The notes below the pieces were generated by a model. It worked only from the letters and a program-made list of their open reading frames with translations, was not told the origin of the DNA and ran no database searches. The position numbers and the translations under genes were made by a program. Positions 7,066 to 14,716 of a stretch of 14,716 nt of DNA are shown in pieces. The DNA is taken from NCBI GenBank assembly GCA_964651395.1, contig CAZYXZ010000077.1, positions 1 through 14,716 of the forward strand, in the 5' to 3' direction. Position 1 is the stretch's first letter, and every line of letters starts with the position of its first letter. The stretch is from CAZYXZ01 sp964651395. Its GTDB lineage: Bacteria; Actinomycetota; Actinomycetes; BP-191.

Positions 7066-7215
7066 ACACGCTCTTCGCTCGGGGAGCGCCAGCGGATTGG
7101 CCGGGCCCGGTGGTGCCGGGTCACGGTACCTCTGCCGCCTCGTGCCGTGCCCGTCACCCAGCGCGGGCTCGGTCGTTGATCCAGCCAACTCCCAGCTACG
7201 GCGAGAGGCCTTCGC
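7066..7215. promoter_or_regulatory. Divergent intergenic region between ECF sigma and SsgB-like genes
   Basis: A 150-nt region that must carry the sigma operon promoter and the ssgB-like promoter. It contains the dyad CGCTC-GGG-GAGCG at 7076-7088, just upstream of the sigma start. It also has CCCGG-TGGTG-CCGGG at 7106-7120 and the 10-bp palindrome CCGGGCCCGG at 7101-7110. I cannot place a confident ECF-type -35/-10 pair by eye. Confidence 0.45.
7203..7208 (+). promoter_or_regulatory. Ribosome binding site of the SsgB-like gene
   Basis: GAGAGG lies seven bases before the ATG at 7216. It supports this start, after which the SsgB-like domain begins almost at once (LELRLVIPGS). Confidence 0.6.
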
Positions 7216-7650
7216 ATGACGACCCGCCCAGGCACGGTTACCGCCGACCTCGAGCTCCGGCTCGTGATCCCCGGCAGCCACTCTCTCCCGGTCCTGGCCG
7301 GCGTCCGCTACGACGCCGCAGACCCATATGCCGTACATGTCACGTTTCACACCGGCGGCGAGCGCGGCACGGTCGACTGGAGCTTCGCCCGCCAGCTGCT
7401 CACCGACGGCGTGACCCAGGCGGTCGGCGAGGGCGATGTACGCGTCTGGCCGACCATGGTCGACGACGTCGCCACGGTCTGCCTCGCACTGTCCAGCCCG
7501 TCCGGCCAGGCCGTCTTCGAGGCCGGCCAGTCCGACCTGGTCGAGTTCCTCACCCGCTCCTACGCGGCAGTGCCCACCGGCTGCGAGAGCGACTACATCG
7601 ACTTCGACGCCGAGCTCGCCCTCCTGCTCTGGGACGACGAGACCTCCTAG
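7216..7650 (+). CDS. ssgB: SsgA-like protein, closest to SsgB (sporulation/cell division)
   Basis: A 144-residue cytoplasmic protein of the SsgA-like family, which is confined to actinomycetes with complex development. Family hallmarks are present: LELRLVIPGSHSLPVLAG, RYDAADPYAVHVTFHTGG, the VDWSFARQLL stretch, GDVRVWP, and LALSSPSG near residue 95. In streptomycetes SsgB recruits FtsZ to future septum sites; this is family knowledge, not shown here. Full-domain length and the RYD-ADPYAVH core fit SsgB best, although an SsgA-like paralogue cannot be excluded. ATG with a GAGAGG ribosome binding site fixes the start. It is divergent from the ECF sigma gene and ends at a strong bidirectional terminator facing hutI. 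Confidence 0.88.
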   Translation: MTTRPGTVTADLELRLVIPGSHSLPVLAGVRYDAADPYAVHVTFHTGGERGTVDWSFARQLLTDGVTQAVGEGDVRVWPTMVDDVATVCLALSSPSGQAVFEAGQSDLVEFLTRSYAAVPTGCESDYIDFDAELALLLWDDETS

Positions 7651-7664
7651 CTCTCCGGGGGTTT

Positions 7665-7703
7665 GCGAAGGCCCGCCGAGCCTCCCGCCCGGCGGGCCTT
7701 CGC
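7665..7703. terminator. Bidirectional terminator between the SsgB-like gene and hutI
   Basis: GCGAAGGCCCGCCG at 7665-7678 is the perfect inverted complement of 7690-7703: a 14-bp GC-rich stem with an 11-nt loop. It sits between two convergent genes, 14 nt after the ssgB-like stop and 10 nt after the hutI stop. TTT precedes the left arm, i.e. a short A/U flank for the minus direction; the plus side has no T-run, as is common in actinobacteria. Confidence 0.88.
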
Positions 7704-7713
7704 ATGTCCGGGG

Positions 7714-8885
7714 CTAGCCGACCTGCTCTCCGCCGATCACCACGTTGCGCACTGCCGGCGCGCCGAGGTGGGCGACGAGGTCGGCTTCGTGCGCGGCTTC
7801 GAGGACGACGAGGTCACCGTGCGCACCCGGCACGAGCTGGCCCACATCGGTCCGGCGCAGCGACGTCGCCGACCCGGCGGTCGCGGCGCGGAGGGCCTGC
7901 TCGACGGACAGCCCCAGCTCGAAGCAGGCCAGCTGGATCGCGAACGGCATGGACTCGCACCAGGACGTGCCCGGGTTGCAGTCGGTGCCCAGCGCCAGGC
8001 TGACTCCCGCCTCGCGCAGCACGCGGGCGGTGTCCCAGCTGTGCCCGCGCGTCGCGAGCGTCGCCGTCGGCAGCAAGACGCCGACGACCCCCGCATCGGC
8101 CATCGCGCGTGCGCCTGCCGCGTCCACCCGGTCGAGGTGGTCGGCGCTCGCGCAACCGCATTCCGCGGCGAGCTGTGCACCGGCCGACCGGCTCAGCTGG
8201 TCGGCGTGCATCCGCAGCCCGAGTCCGGCCGCCGCCGCAGCACGCAGGAGCAGCCGCGCCTCGTCGACGGTGAAGGCGCCCTCGTCGGCGAACACGTCGA
8301 ACCACGTGGCGCCGGCGGCCGCCGCTCCGGGCAGGACAGCGGCCACGGCGGCGACGTGCTCCGCCCGGTCGACACCGGGTGCGGGTACGTGCGCGAGGTA
8401 CGTACGCTCGATCCGCTGCGGCACGCGTGTCGCGAGTCCGCCGATCACGCGGAGCAACGCGAGCTCCCCCTCCGGCGCGAGGGCGTAGCCGGTCTTGACC
8501 TCGAGGGTCGTCGTGCCGTTCGACAGGGCGGCACGCGCACGCACCTCGGCCGCGGCGACCAGCTCCGCGTCCGGCGTCGACGTCGTCGTGCGGACCGTGT
8601 CGAGGATGCCGCGGCCGTCATATCGCTCCCCGCGCATGCGCGTCAGGAACTCCTCACGCCGGGTGCCCGCCCAGACCAGGTGCGTGTGCGCGTCGACGAA
8701 CCCCGGCACGACACACGCGCCACCGGCGTCGAGCTCGGGCAGGTCGCCACCGGGCGGCAGCTCCCGCTCCGGCCCCGCCCACTCGACCCGTCCGCCGACG
8801 ATCGACACGGCGGCGTCCTCCACCAACCCGGTCGCGTCGCCGGCCATCGTCAACAGCCGGCCGATGCCGCGTACCAGCAGGTCGG

Positions 8886-8889
<4 letters not shown>
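7714..8889 (-). CDS. hutI: Imidazolonepropionase
   Basis: Third enzyme of histidine degradation: it hydrolyses 4-imidazolone-5-propionate to N-formimidoyl-L-glutamate in the cytosol. At 391 residues it is near normal family length. Amidohydrolase metal and substrate residues are visible: HTH at 68-70 (VDAHTHLVWAGTRREEF), the KTGYAL loop at 132-137, His228 (MHADQ), His251 (ADHLD) and Asp303 in GTDCNPGTSW. The ATG shares four bases with the hutU stop (ATGA), so translation is coupled; no separate ribosome binding site is seen. The same frame stays open far into hutU, but the true N-terminus is the conserved MTDLLV start with a typical amidohydrolase beta-sandwich. Last gene of the hutHUI unit, closed by a bidirectional terminator. 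Confidence 0.96.
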
Positions 8890-10586
<1,697 letters not shown>

Positions 10587-10591
10587 GTCCA

Positions 10592-10597
10592 CCTCCT
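10592..10597 (-). promoter_or_regulatory. Ribosome binding site of hutU, overlapping the hutH stop
   Basis: The minus strand reads TAGGAGGTGGACATG across 10598-10584. The AG of the hutH TAG is the first two bases of AGGAGG, and the ATG of hutU follows five bases later. This decides the hutU start and implies reinitiation by ribosomes finishing hutH. Confidence 0.85.
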
Positions 10598-12119
10598 ACC
10601 CGAGTGGTCCGGCAGCGGCTGCCGCAGCCGCGACGACGTCGTCCAGCGCGGTCTCCGCCGCGGCCAGCTCCGGGGCGAGCCAGCGGTCCGGGCCGACCCC
10701 TGGCACGACCGCCCGCAGCGCGTCACGCGCTGCCGCCGTACCCGCGGCCGGTGACGAAGGGCGCAGGTCCAGGGCGCGGGCGGCCGCGGTCAGCTCGACG
10801 GCCAGGACCTGCCGCAGCCCGGCGACCGAGCGCCGCAGCTTGCGCGCGGCAGCCCAGCCCATCGACACGTGGTCCTCCTGCATCGCGGAGGTGGGGATCG
10901 AGTCCGTGCTCGCCGGCACCGCGTTGCGCTTGAGCTCCGCGACGAGGGCCGCCTGCGTGTAGTGGGCGATCATCAAGCCGGAGTCGACACCCGGGTCGTG
11001 CGCGAGGAACGGCGGCAGCCCGTGCGACCGGTTCGCGTCGAGCATGCGGTCGGTACGCCGCTCCGCCATCGACGCGACGTCGGCGACGGCGATCGCGAGC
11101 AGGTCGCAGACGAGGGCGAGCGGCGCGCCGTGGAAGTTGCCGTTGCTCTCGACCCTGCCGTCGGAGAGCACGACGGGGTTGTCGATCACGGACGCCAGCT
11201 CGCGGCCGGCGACGGCGTTGGCATGGTCGAGCGCGTCGCGCGCGGCACCGGCCACCTGCGGGGCGCAGCGCAGCGAGTAGGCGTCCTGGACGCGGACATC
11301 GCCCTCGCGGTGCGACGCGACGATGCCGGAGCCGGCGAGGAGTGCCCGGATGTTCGCGGCACTGGTCGCCTGGCCGGGGTGCGGCCGCAGCGCCTGCAGG
11401 TCGGCGGCGTACACGCGGTCGGTGCCCAGCAGCGCCTCGACGCTCATCGCGGCCGTCAGGTCGGCGGCGGTGAGCAGCCGGGCGAGGTCGTGCGCGGCCA
11501 GTACCAGCATGCCCAGCATGCCGTCGGTGCCGTTGATGAGCGCGAGGCCTTCCTTCTCCTCCAGCACCTGGGCGTCGATGCCGTGCGCCGCGAGCAGCGA
11601 CGCGGCGTCCGCGTTCGTGCCGTCCGGGCCGCTCGCCACGCCCTCGCCGATCAGCACGAGGGCGACATGGGCGAGCGGCGCGAGGTCGCCGCTGCAGCCG
11701 AGTGAGCCGTGCTCCGGCACGACCGGCGTGATGCCGGCCTGCAGCAGCGCGGCGAGTGTCTCGGCGACGCTGACGCGAACACCCGTGAGCCCCGTGGCGA
11801 GCGTGCGCAGGCGCAGCGCCATCATCGCCCGCACCACCTCGGTCTCGACCGGTGGGCCGAGTCCCGCGGCGTGGGAGCGGATCAGCGAGCGCTGCAGCTG
11901 CGTCCGCTGATCCGGGGGGATGTGCCGCGTGGCCAGCGCACCGAACCCGGTCGAGATGCCGTAGACCGGCTGGTCGCCCGCGCGCAGCCGGTCGACGACG
12001 GCCCGGCCCCGGGCCAGCTCGGTTCGTGCCGCGTCCGTCAGCCGGACGCCTTCGCCGCGGGCCACGGCCACGACGTCCGACGGGCTGAGCGGCTCGGGTC
12101 CGATCTCGACGGTGCCCAT
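10596..12119 (-). CDS. hutH: Histidine ammonia-lyase
   Basis: First enzyme of histidine degradation: it removes ammonia from L-histidine to give trans-urocanate, using the self-formed MIO cofactor. The 507 residues match the family. Catalytic residues fall at near-standard positions: Tyr53 (VYGISTGFG), His83 (RSHAAGLG), Asn196 (LINGTDG), Tyr281/Arg284 (DAYSLRCAPQ) and Glu415 (QEDHVSMG). The MIO triad is Cys142-Ser143-Gly144 (GSLGCSGDLAPL) rather than the more common Ala-Ser-Gly; Cys is an allowed variant of this motif in the family. The ATG has no ribosome binding site. A TACGCT box seven bases upstream suggests a leaderless message. First gene of hutHUI, divergent from the LVIVD-repeat gene. 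Confidence 0.98.
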   Translation of the reverse strand: MGTVEIGPEPLSPSDVVAVARGEGVRLTDAARTELARGRAVVDRLRAGDQPVYGISTGFGALATRHIPPDQRTQLQRSLIRSHAAGLGPPVETEVVRAMMALRLRTLATGLTGVRVSVAETLAALLQAGITPVVPEHGSLGCSGDLAPLAHVALVLIGEGVASGPDGTNADAASLLAAHGIDAQVLEEKEGLALINGTDGMLGMLVLAAHDLARLLTAADLTAAMSVEALLGTDRVYAADLQALRPHPGQATSAANIRALLAGSGIVASHREGDVRVQDAYSLRCAPQVAGAARDALDHANAVAGRELASVIDNPVVLSDGRVESNGNFHGAPLALVCDLLAIAVADVASMAERRTDRMLDANRSHGLPPFLAHDPGVDSGLMIAHYTQAALVAELKRNAVPASTDSIPTSAMQEDHVSMGWAAARKLRRSVAGLRQVLAVELTAAARALDLRPSSPAAGTAAARDALRAVVPGVGPDRWLAPELAAAETALDDVVAAAAAAAGPLG

Positions 12120-12205
12120 GCCGGCGAGCGTAGCGAGCCGGCGATGCAGGCAGCACGGACCCTGTCCCGGGCAGGGATGCGCCCGCGTACGGCGAACCGC
12201 CGCCT
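12120..12205. promoter_or_regulatory. Divergent promoter region of hutH and the LVIVD-repeat gene
   Basis: An 86-nt region between two divergent starts, neither with a ribosome binding site. On the minus strand TACGCT (12127-12132) lies seven bases before the hutH ATG, the spacing of a -10 box for leaderless mRNA, but no good -35 is evident. A 17-nt near-palindrome lies at 12160-12176. A small dyad CGGCG-AAC-CGCCG at 12190-12202 abuts the LVIVD gene start. Confidence 0.5.
12160..12176. promoter_or_regulatory. Candidate operator: 17-nt near-palindrome
   Basis: CCCTGTCCCGGGCAGGG is symmetric about its central base in seven of eight pairs; the sixth pair is T/G. It lies roughly mid-way between the divergent hutH and LVIVD-gene starts, a natural place for a repressor or activator of hut genes. 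No regulator gene is in the window, so the binding protein is unknown. Confidence 0.45.
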
Positions 12206-13636
12206 ATGCGACGAACGCTCACCCTGGTGACCGCAGTGCTCTTCGCCGTCCCGGCGGGCGGGTCGGCGGCCACCCCCGACGCCGCGCCGGCCGAGGACCA
12301 GGTCACCGCCACGGCCAACATGAGCGCGGTCGCTCGGATCCCGTTCCGCGGCGGCACCGACCTCGAGTTCGCCACGATCCGCGGCCGGCGCTACGTCGTG
12401 TCCGGGTCGCAGAACAACTACAACCCGACCGTCTCGCCGGGACTGCGCCTCACCGACGTCACGGACCCGACGCACCCGGTGAAGGGCGGCTTCCTGCCCT
12501 GCAACACCTCGCAGAACGACATCCAGGTGCGCGGCCACTACGCGTTCCTCGCGGTCGACTTCAACCAGAAGTCGGACTCGCTCGACCGGGCGGACTGCTT
12601 CAGCCAGGTCTCGCCCGACCTGAGCCCGGCCGGCGGCGTCGTCGTCGTCGACCTGGCCGACCCGTGGCGACCGCGCGCAGTCGGCTTCGTCGCGGTGCCG
12701 GGCGCCGCGCACAACACGACCGCGCACCCGACGCAGCCCTACCTCTACGTGAGCGAGTCGGAGGGACTCAGCCCGGGTGCGCCCGCGCCGGTGCACATCG
12801 TCGACTGGTCGAACCCGCGGGCGCCGACGCTGCTGCCCGACTTCGGCCTCGGCCTGGTCGACAGCGCGCACGACATCACGTTCAACGCCGACGGCAGCCG
12901 CGCGTACGTTGCGGCCGGCTTCGGCGGGTTCGTCGTCATCCTCGACACGACCAAGCCGACCGAGCCCGCGGTGCTGGGGCGGATCAACGACCTGGCCATC
13001 AACTTCACCCACCAGGCCGACCCCACCCCGGACGGCAACTACCTGCTGATCACCGACGAGCTGGCCGGGGCCGAGGGCAACTTGTTCTGCCCGGGTGGCG
13101 GCATCCACGTCTGGGACATCAGCGACGAGACCCGGCCGGTGAAGGTGGGCGCGTACTTCATCCCGGAGACCTACGCGTTCGCCGGCTGGGGTCCGCGACC
13201 GGCTCCCGTGCCCGGCGTACCGAACATCTTCCGGTGCACCGCGCACGTGATGCGCATCGCACCGGACTCGAAGACGCTGGTCATGGGCTGGTACTCGGAG
13301 GGCATCCAGGTCCTCGACATCTCCGGGATCGGGCCTGGCGTCTCGGTCGGCTTCGGCGGCCAGGAGCCGAGGATGGGCATCCGCCGGCTCGGCTACTGGA
13401 AGGTCGCCTTCGGCGACGCGTGGAGCGCGAAGATGGATGACCGCGGCTACGTCTACACGGGCGACACGCAACGCGGCATGGACATCGTGAGGTACAGCGC
13501 GGAGACGCCGGCGTCGGTGGAGCCCGGCGTGTGGCTGACCCCGGCGCAGGCGCTCGAGCGGTCGGTCCGGGACAAGGCCGCGCAGCCGGACCGGACCTAC
13601 TTCTGCTTCGAGGTCGCCACGCGGCTCGGGCGCTAG
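12206..13636 (+). CDS. Secreted LVIVD-repeat beta-propeller protein
   Basis: A 476-residue exported protein of unknown function. It has a signal peptide (MRRT, hydrophobic core, likely cleavage after GGSAA near residue 22). About six LVIVD-type repeats follow, each an I/V-x-V/I-D strand and then a D/N-P-x-x-P turn. They start near residues 80 (LRLTDVTDPTHPV), 145 (VVVVDLADPWRP), 196 (VHIVDWSNPRAP), 242 (FVVILDTTKPTEP), 299 (GIHVWDISDETRP) and 366 (GIQVLDIS). This is a probable propeller. Cysteines near 99, 131, 295, 344 and 472 could form disulfides outside the cell. There is no ribosome binding site at the ATG. It sits on the opposite strand between hutHUI and hutG and converges with hutG across six bases. 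No enzymatic motif is visible, and a role in histidine use is only suggested by position. Confidence 0.78.
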   Translation: MRRTLTLVTAVLFAVPAGGSAATPDAAPAEDQVTATANMSAVARIPFRGGTDLEFATIRGRRYVVSGSQNNYNPTVSPGLRLTDVTDPTHPVKGGFLPCNTSQNDIQVRGHYAFLAVDFNQKSDSLDRADCFSQVSPDLSPAGGVVVVDLADPWRPRAVGFVAVPGAAHNTTAHPTQPYLYVSESEGLSPGAPAPVHIVDWSNPRAPTLLPDFGLGLVDSAHDITFNADGSRAYVAAGFGGFVVILDTTKPTEPAVLGRINDLAINFTHQADPTPDGNYLLITDELAGAEGNLFCPGGGIHVWDISDETRPVKVGAYFIPETYAFAGWGPRPAPVPGVPNIFRCTAHVMRIAPDSKTLVMGWYSEGIQVLDISGIGPGVSVGFGGQEPRMGIRRLGYWKVAFGDAWSAKMDDRGYVYTGDTQRGMDIVRYSAETPASVEPGVWLTPAQALERSVRDKAAQPDRTYFCFEVATRLGR

Positions 13637-13642
13637 CTCAGC

Positions 13643-14575
13643 TCACCGCACCGGTACGCCGGTCGCGCGGCCGAGGCGTACGGCAAGGCCGGCGGCCGCC
13701 TCGAGGAGGCAGAGCGCAGCCAGCCGCACGGTGCGGTCGTCCGGGTCGCTGCCCGCGTCCACCTCGGTGATGTCGACGGCCCGCACGCGGGGGTCGCGGC
13801 CGGCGAGGTACGCCGCCGTGCGGATCTCCCCGGCGGACAGGCCGCCGGGCAGGGCGGCCGGGCAGGCCGGCGCGACCGACTGGTCGCAGACGTCGAGGTC
13901 GAGGTCGACCAGAACGGCGCCGTGCCCGGCGCCGGCGACCTCGAACGCGCGGTGCAGGCAGTCGGCGATGCCGCGCGCCTCGACCTGGCTGCGGGTGACG
14001 GTGTTGATGCCTCGCGCGTGCGCCTCGTCGGCGTACGAGCGGGAGTTGGCCCAGTCGGCGATGCCGATCTGCACGACGCGCTCGGGGTGCAGGCCGGCGT
14101 CGATCAGCTGGCGCACCGGCGACCCGTTGCTGCGGCCCTCGCGGATGTCGTGGTGCGCGTCGAGGGTGACCAGGCCCGCGCGCCCGATGTCGGCCAGGGT
14201 GCCGATGCCCAGTGGCGCCGTGAGCGAGTTGTCACCGCCGATCGCGACCAGCAGCGTGGCGATCGCCACGCCGCTGCGTGCCGCGGTGACCGTGCGCCAC
14301 GCGCCCTCCTCGCCGAGGTCGGGGTCGTCGACGTTGCCGAGGTCCACCGGGTGCACGGTGTCCTGCAGGTCGAGCCCGTGGCTCGGGCTCCACGTGGACA
14401 GCCGGCCGAGCATCCGGCGTACCGCCGCAGGCGTCTGGTGGGCCTTCGTGGGCGAGATCGACGTCGCATATGTCGGTATCCCGAGCACGGCGAGGTCGCT
14501 CGTCTCCGCGCCCGGACCACCGGCGAGCCAGGCAGCAGCGCTCGGCCAGCGGGGGTCCTCGGGTCGCGTCGTCAC
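13643..14575 (-). CDS. hutG: Arginase-fold hydrolase, probable formimidoylglutamase
   Basis: A 310-residue ureohydrolase-superfamily enzyme. Beside hutHUI it most likely hydrolyses N-formimidoyl-L-glutamate to glutamate and formamide, completing the pathway. Metal-site motifs are GGDNS at 113-117, DAHHD at 139-143 and DLDVCD at 226-231, followed by DITEVDAGSD near 268-277, the substrate-side motif. The usual GGDHS histidine is Asn116, a change reported in some formiminoglutamases, which favours this assignment over arginase or agmatinase. The GTG start at 14575 is chosen because GGGAGGA lies nine bases upstream; an ATG at 14593 would precede that ribosome binding site. Separated from hutHUI by a plus-strand gene, so it needs its own promoter. 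Agmatinase or guanidinobutyrase activity is the main alternative. Confidence 0.85.
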   Translation of the reverse strand: MTTRPEDPRWPSAAAWLAGGPGAETSDLAVLGIPTYATSISPTKAHQTPAAVRRMLGRLSTWSPSHGLDLQDTVHPVDLGNVDDPDLGEEGAWRTVTAARSGVAIATLLVAIGGDNSLTAPLGIGTLADIGRAGLVTLDAHHDIREGRSNGSPVRQLIDAGLHPERVVQIGIADWANSRSYADEAHARGINTVTRSQVEARGIADCLHRAFEVAGAGHGAVLVDLDLDVCDQSVAPACPAALPGGLSAGEIRTAAYLAGRDPRVRAVDITEVDAGSDPDDRTVRLAALCLLEAAAGLAVRLGRATGVPVR

Positions 14576-14584
14576 GGCATCGCA

Positions 14585-14591
14585 TCCTCCC
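14585..14591 (-). promoter_or_regulatory. Ribosome binding site of hutG
   Basis: The minus strand reads GGGAGGA, nine bases before the GTG at 14575. The G of the in-frame ATG at 14593 is the first base of this motif, so that ATG is unlikely to be used and the GTG start is favoured. Confidence 0.65.
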
Positions 14592-14611
14592 ATCGCCGCA
14601 CGCTCATGCGT

Positions 14612-14640
14612 TTGAGTGCCCTCTCCACGCAGGTTAGAGT
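14612..14640 (+). promoter_or_regulatory. Promoter of tRNA-Gly
   Basis: TTGAGT at 14612-14617 and TAGAGT at 14635-14640 are separated by exactly 17 bases, a good housekeeping-sigma promoter. The tRNA begins 12 nt after the -10 box, leaving a leader of about five bases. It lies in the gap between the hutG start and the tRNA. Confidence 0.75.
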
Positions 14641-14652
14641 CACCGACGCACT

Positions 14653-14716
14653 GCGGACGTGGCTCAGCTGGTAGAGCATCACCTTGCCAAGGTGAGGGTC
14701 GCGGGTTCGAATCCCG
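14653..14716 (+). tRNA. tRNA-Gly (anticodon GCC), 3' end beyond window
   Basis: The sequence starts with acceptor strand GCGGACG, then D stem GCTC/GAGC. Anticodon stem TCACC/GGTGA encloses loop TTGCCAA, giving anticodon GCC (glycine). The T arm is GCGGG-TTCGAAT-CCCG, cut by the window edge; the 3' acceptor strand is missing. It is preceded by a clear promoter. Confidence 0.95.

Noticed and set aside
7066..7350. Upstream extension of the ECF sigma factor to 7350
   Set aside because: The extra 95 codons cover the promoter region and overlap the divergent ssgB-like gene. Sigma region 2 begins shortly after GTG 7065.
12038..13471. 477-codon minus-strand frame opposite the LVIVD gene
   Set aside because: The plus-strand frame has a signal peptide and repeats. 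The minus-strand product is low-complexity Arg/Val/Asp and overlaps hutH.

Overview
The window is chromosomal DNA of a high-GC actinomycete. Third codon positions are strongly GC-rich, many genes start with GTG, and long open frames shadow the real genes on the opposite strand. A 144-residue SsgA/SsgB-family protein points to the morphologically complex, usually sporulating actinomycetes. Genus cannot be read from the sequence. I see no transposase, integrase, phage gene, CRISPR array or long repeat, so this looks like ordinary core and near-core chromosome.

Layout. (1) 1-4436, minus strand: a signal-peptide lipoprotein with a HELIH metallopeptidase motif, then a secreted Asp-box beta-propeller protein, then threonyl-tRNA synthetase (thrS, running off the left edge). 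Gaps are 28 and 70 nt, so they may form one transcription unit. (2) 4482-5535, plus strand: a small acidic protein and a secreted jelly-roll-like protein. (3) 5542-7065, minus strand: tRNA-Val(CAC), an anti-sigma factor (zinc-binding ZAS motif, one membrane helix, RskA-type domain) and its ECF sigma factor, transcribed sigma to anti-sigma to tRNA. (4) 7216-7650, plus strand: the SsgB-like protein, divergent from the sigma gene, closed by a perfect 14-bp inverted repeat that can terminate from both sides. (5) 7714-12119, minus strand: hutH-hutU-hutI, tightly coupled. (6) 12206-13636, plus strand: a secreted LVIVD-repeat beta-propeller. (7) 13643-14575, minus strand: an arginase-fold enzyme, probably formimidoylglutamase (hutG). 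(8) 14653 to the right edge: tRNA-Gly(GCC), with a good promoter just upstream.

How the genes work together. HutH, HutU, HutI and the HutG-like enzyme would take L-histidine through urocanate, imidazolonepropionate and N-formimidoylglutamate to glutamate plus formamide, a complete four-step route. No hut regulator or permease is in the window. A 17-nt near-palindrome between hutH and the LVIVD gene is the best operator candidate. The sigma/anti-sigma pair is a self-contained envelope-type signalling module. Four other products (lipoprotein, Asp-box propeller, jelly-roll protein, LVIVD propeller) carry export signals, so much of the non-housekeeping content faces outside the cell.

Most of the window is recognisable. 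The points that deserve a second look are the half-missing TGS domain of ThrS, the hairpin beside its ribosome binding site, the LVIVD gene lodged between hutHUI and hutG, the Asn-for-His metal ligand in HutG, the putative hut operator, and the uncharacterised exported metallopeptidase/propeller pair.
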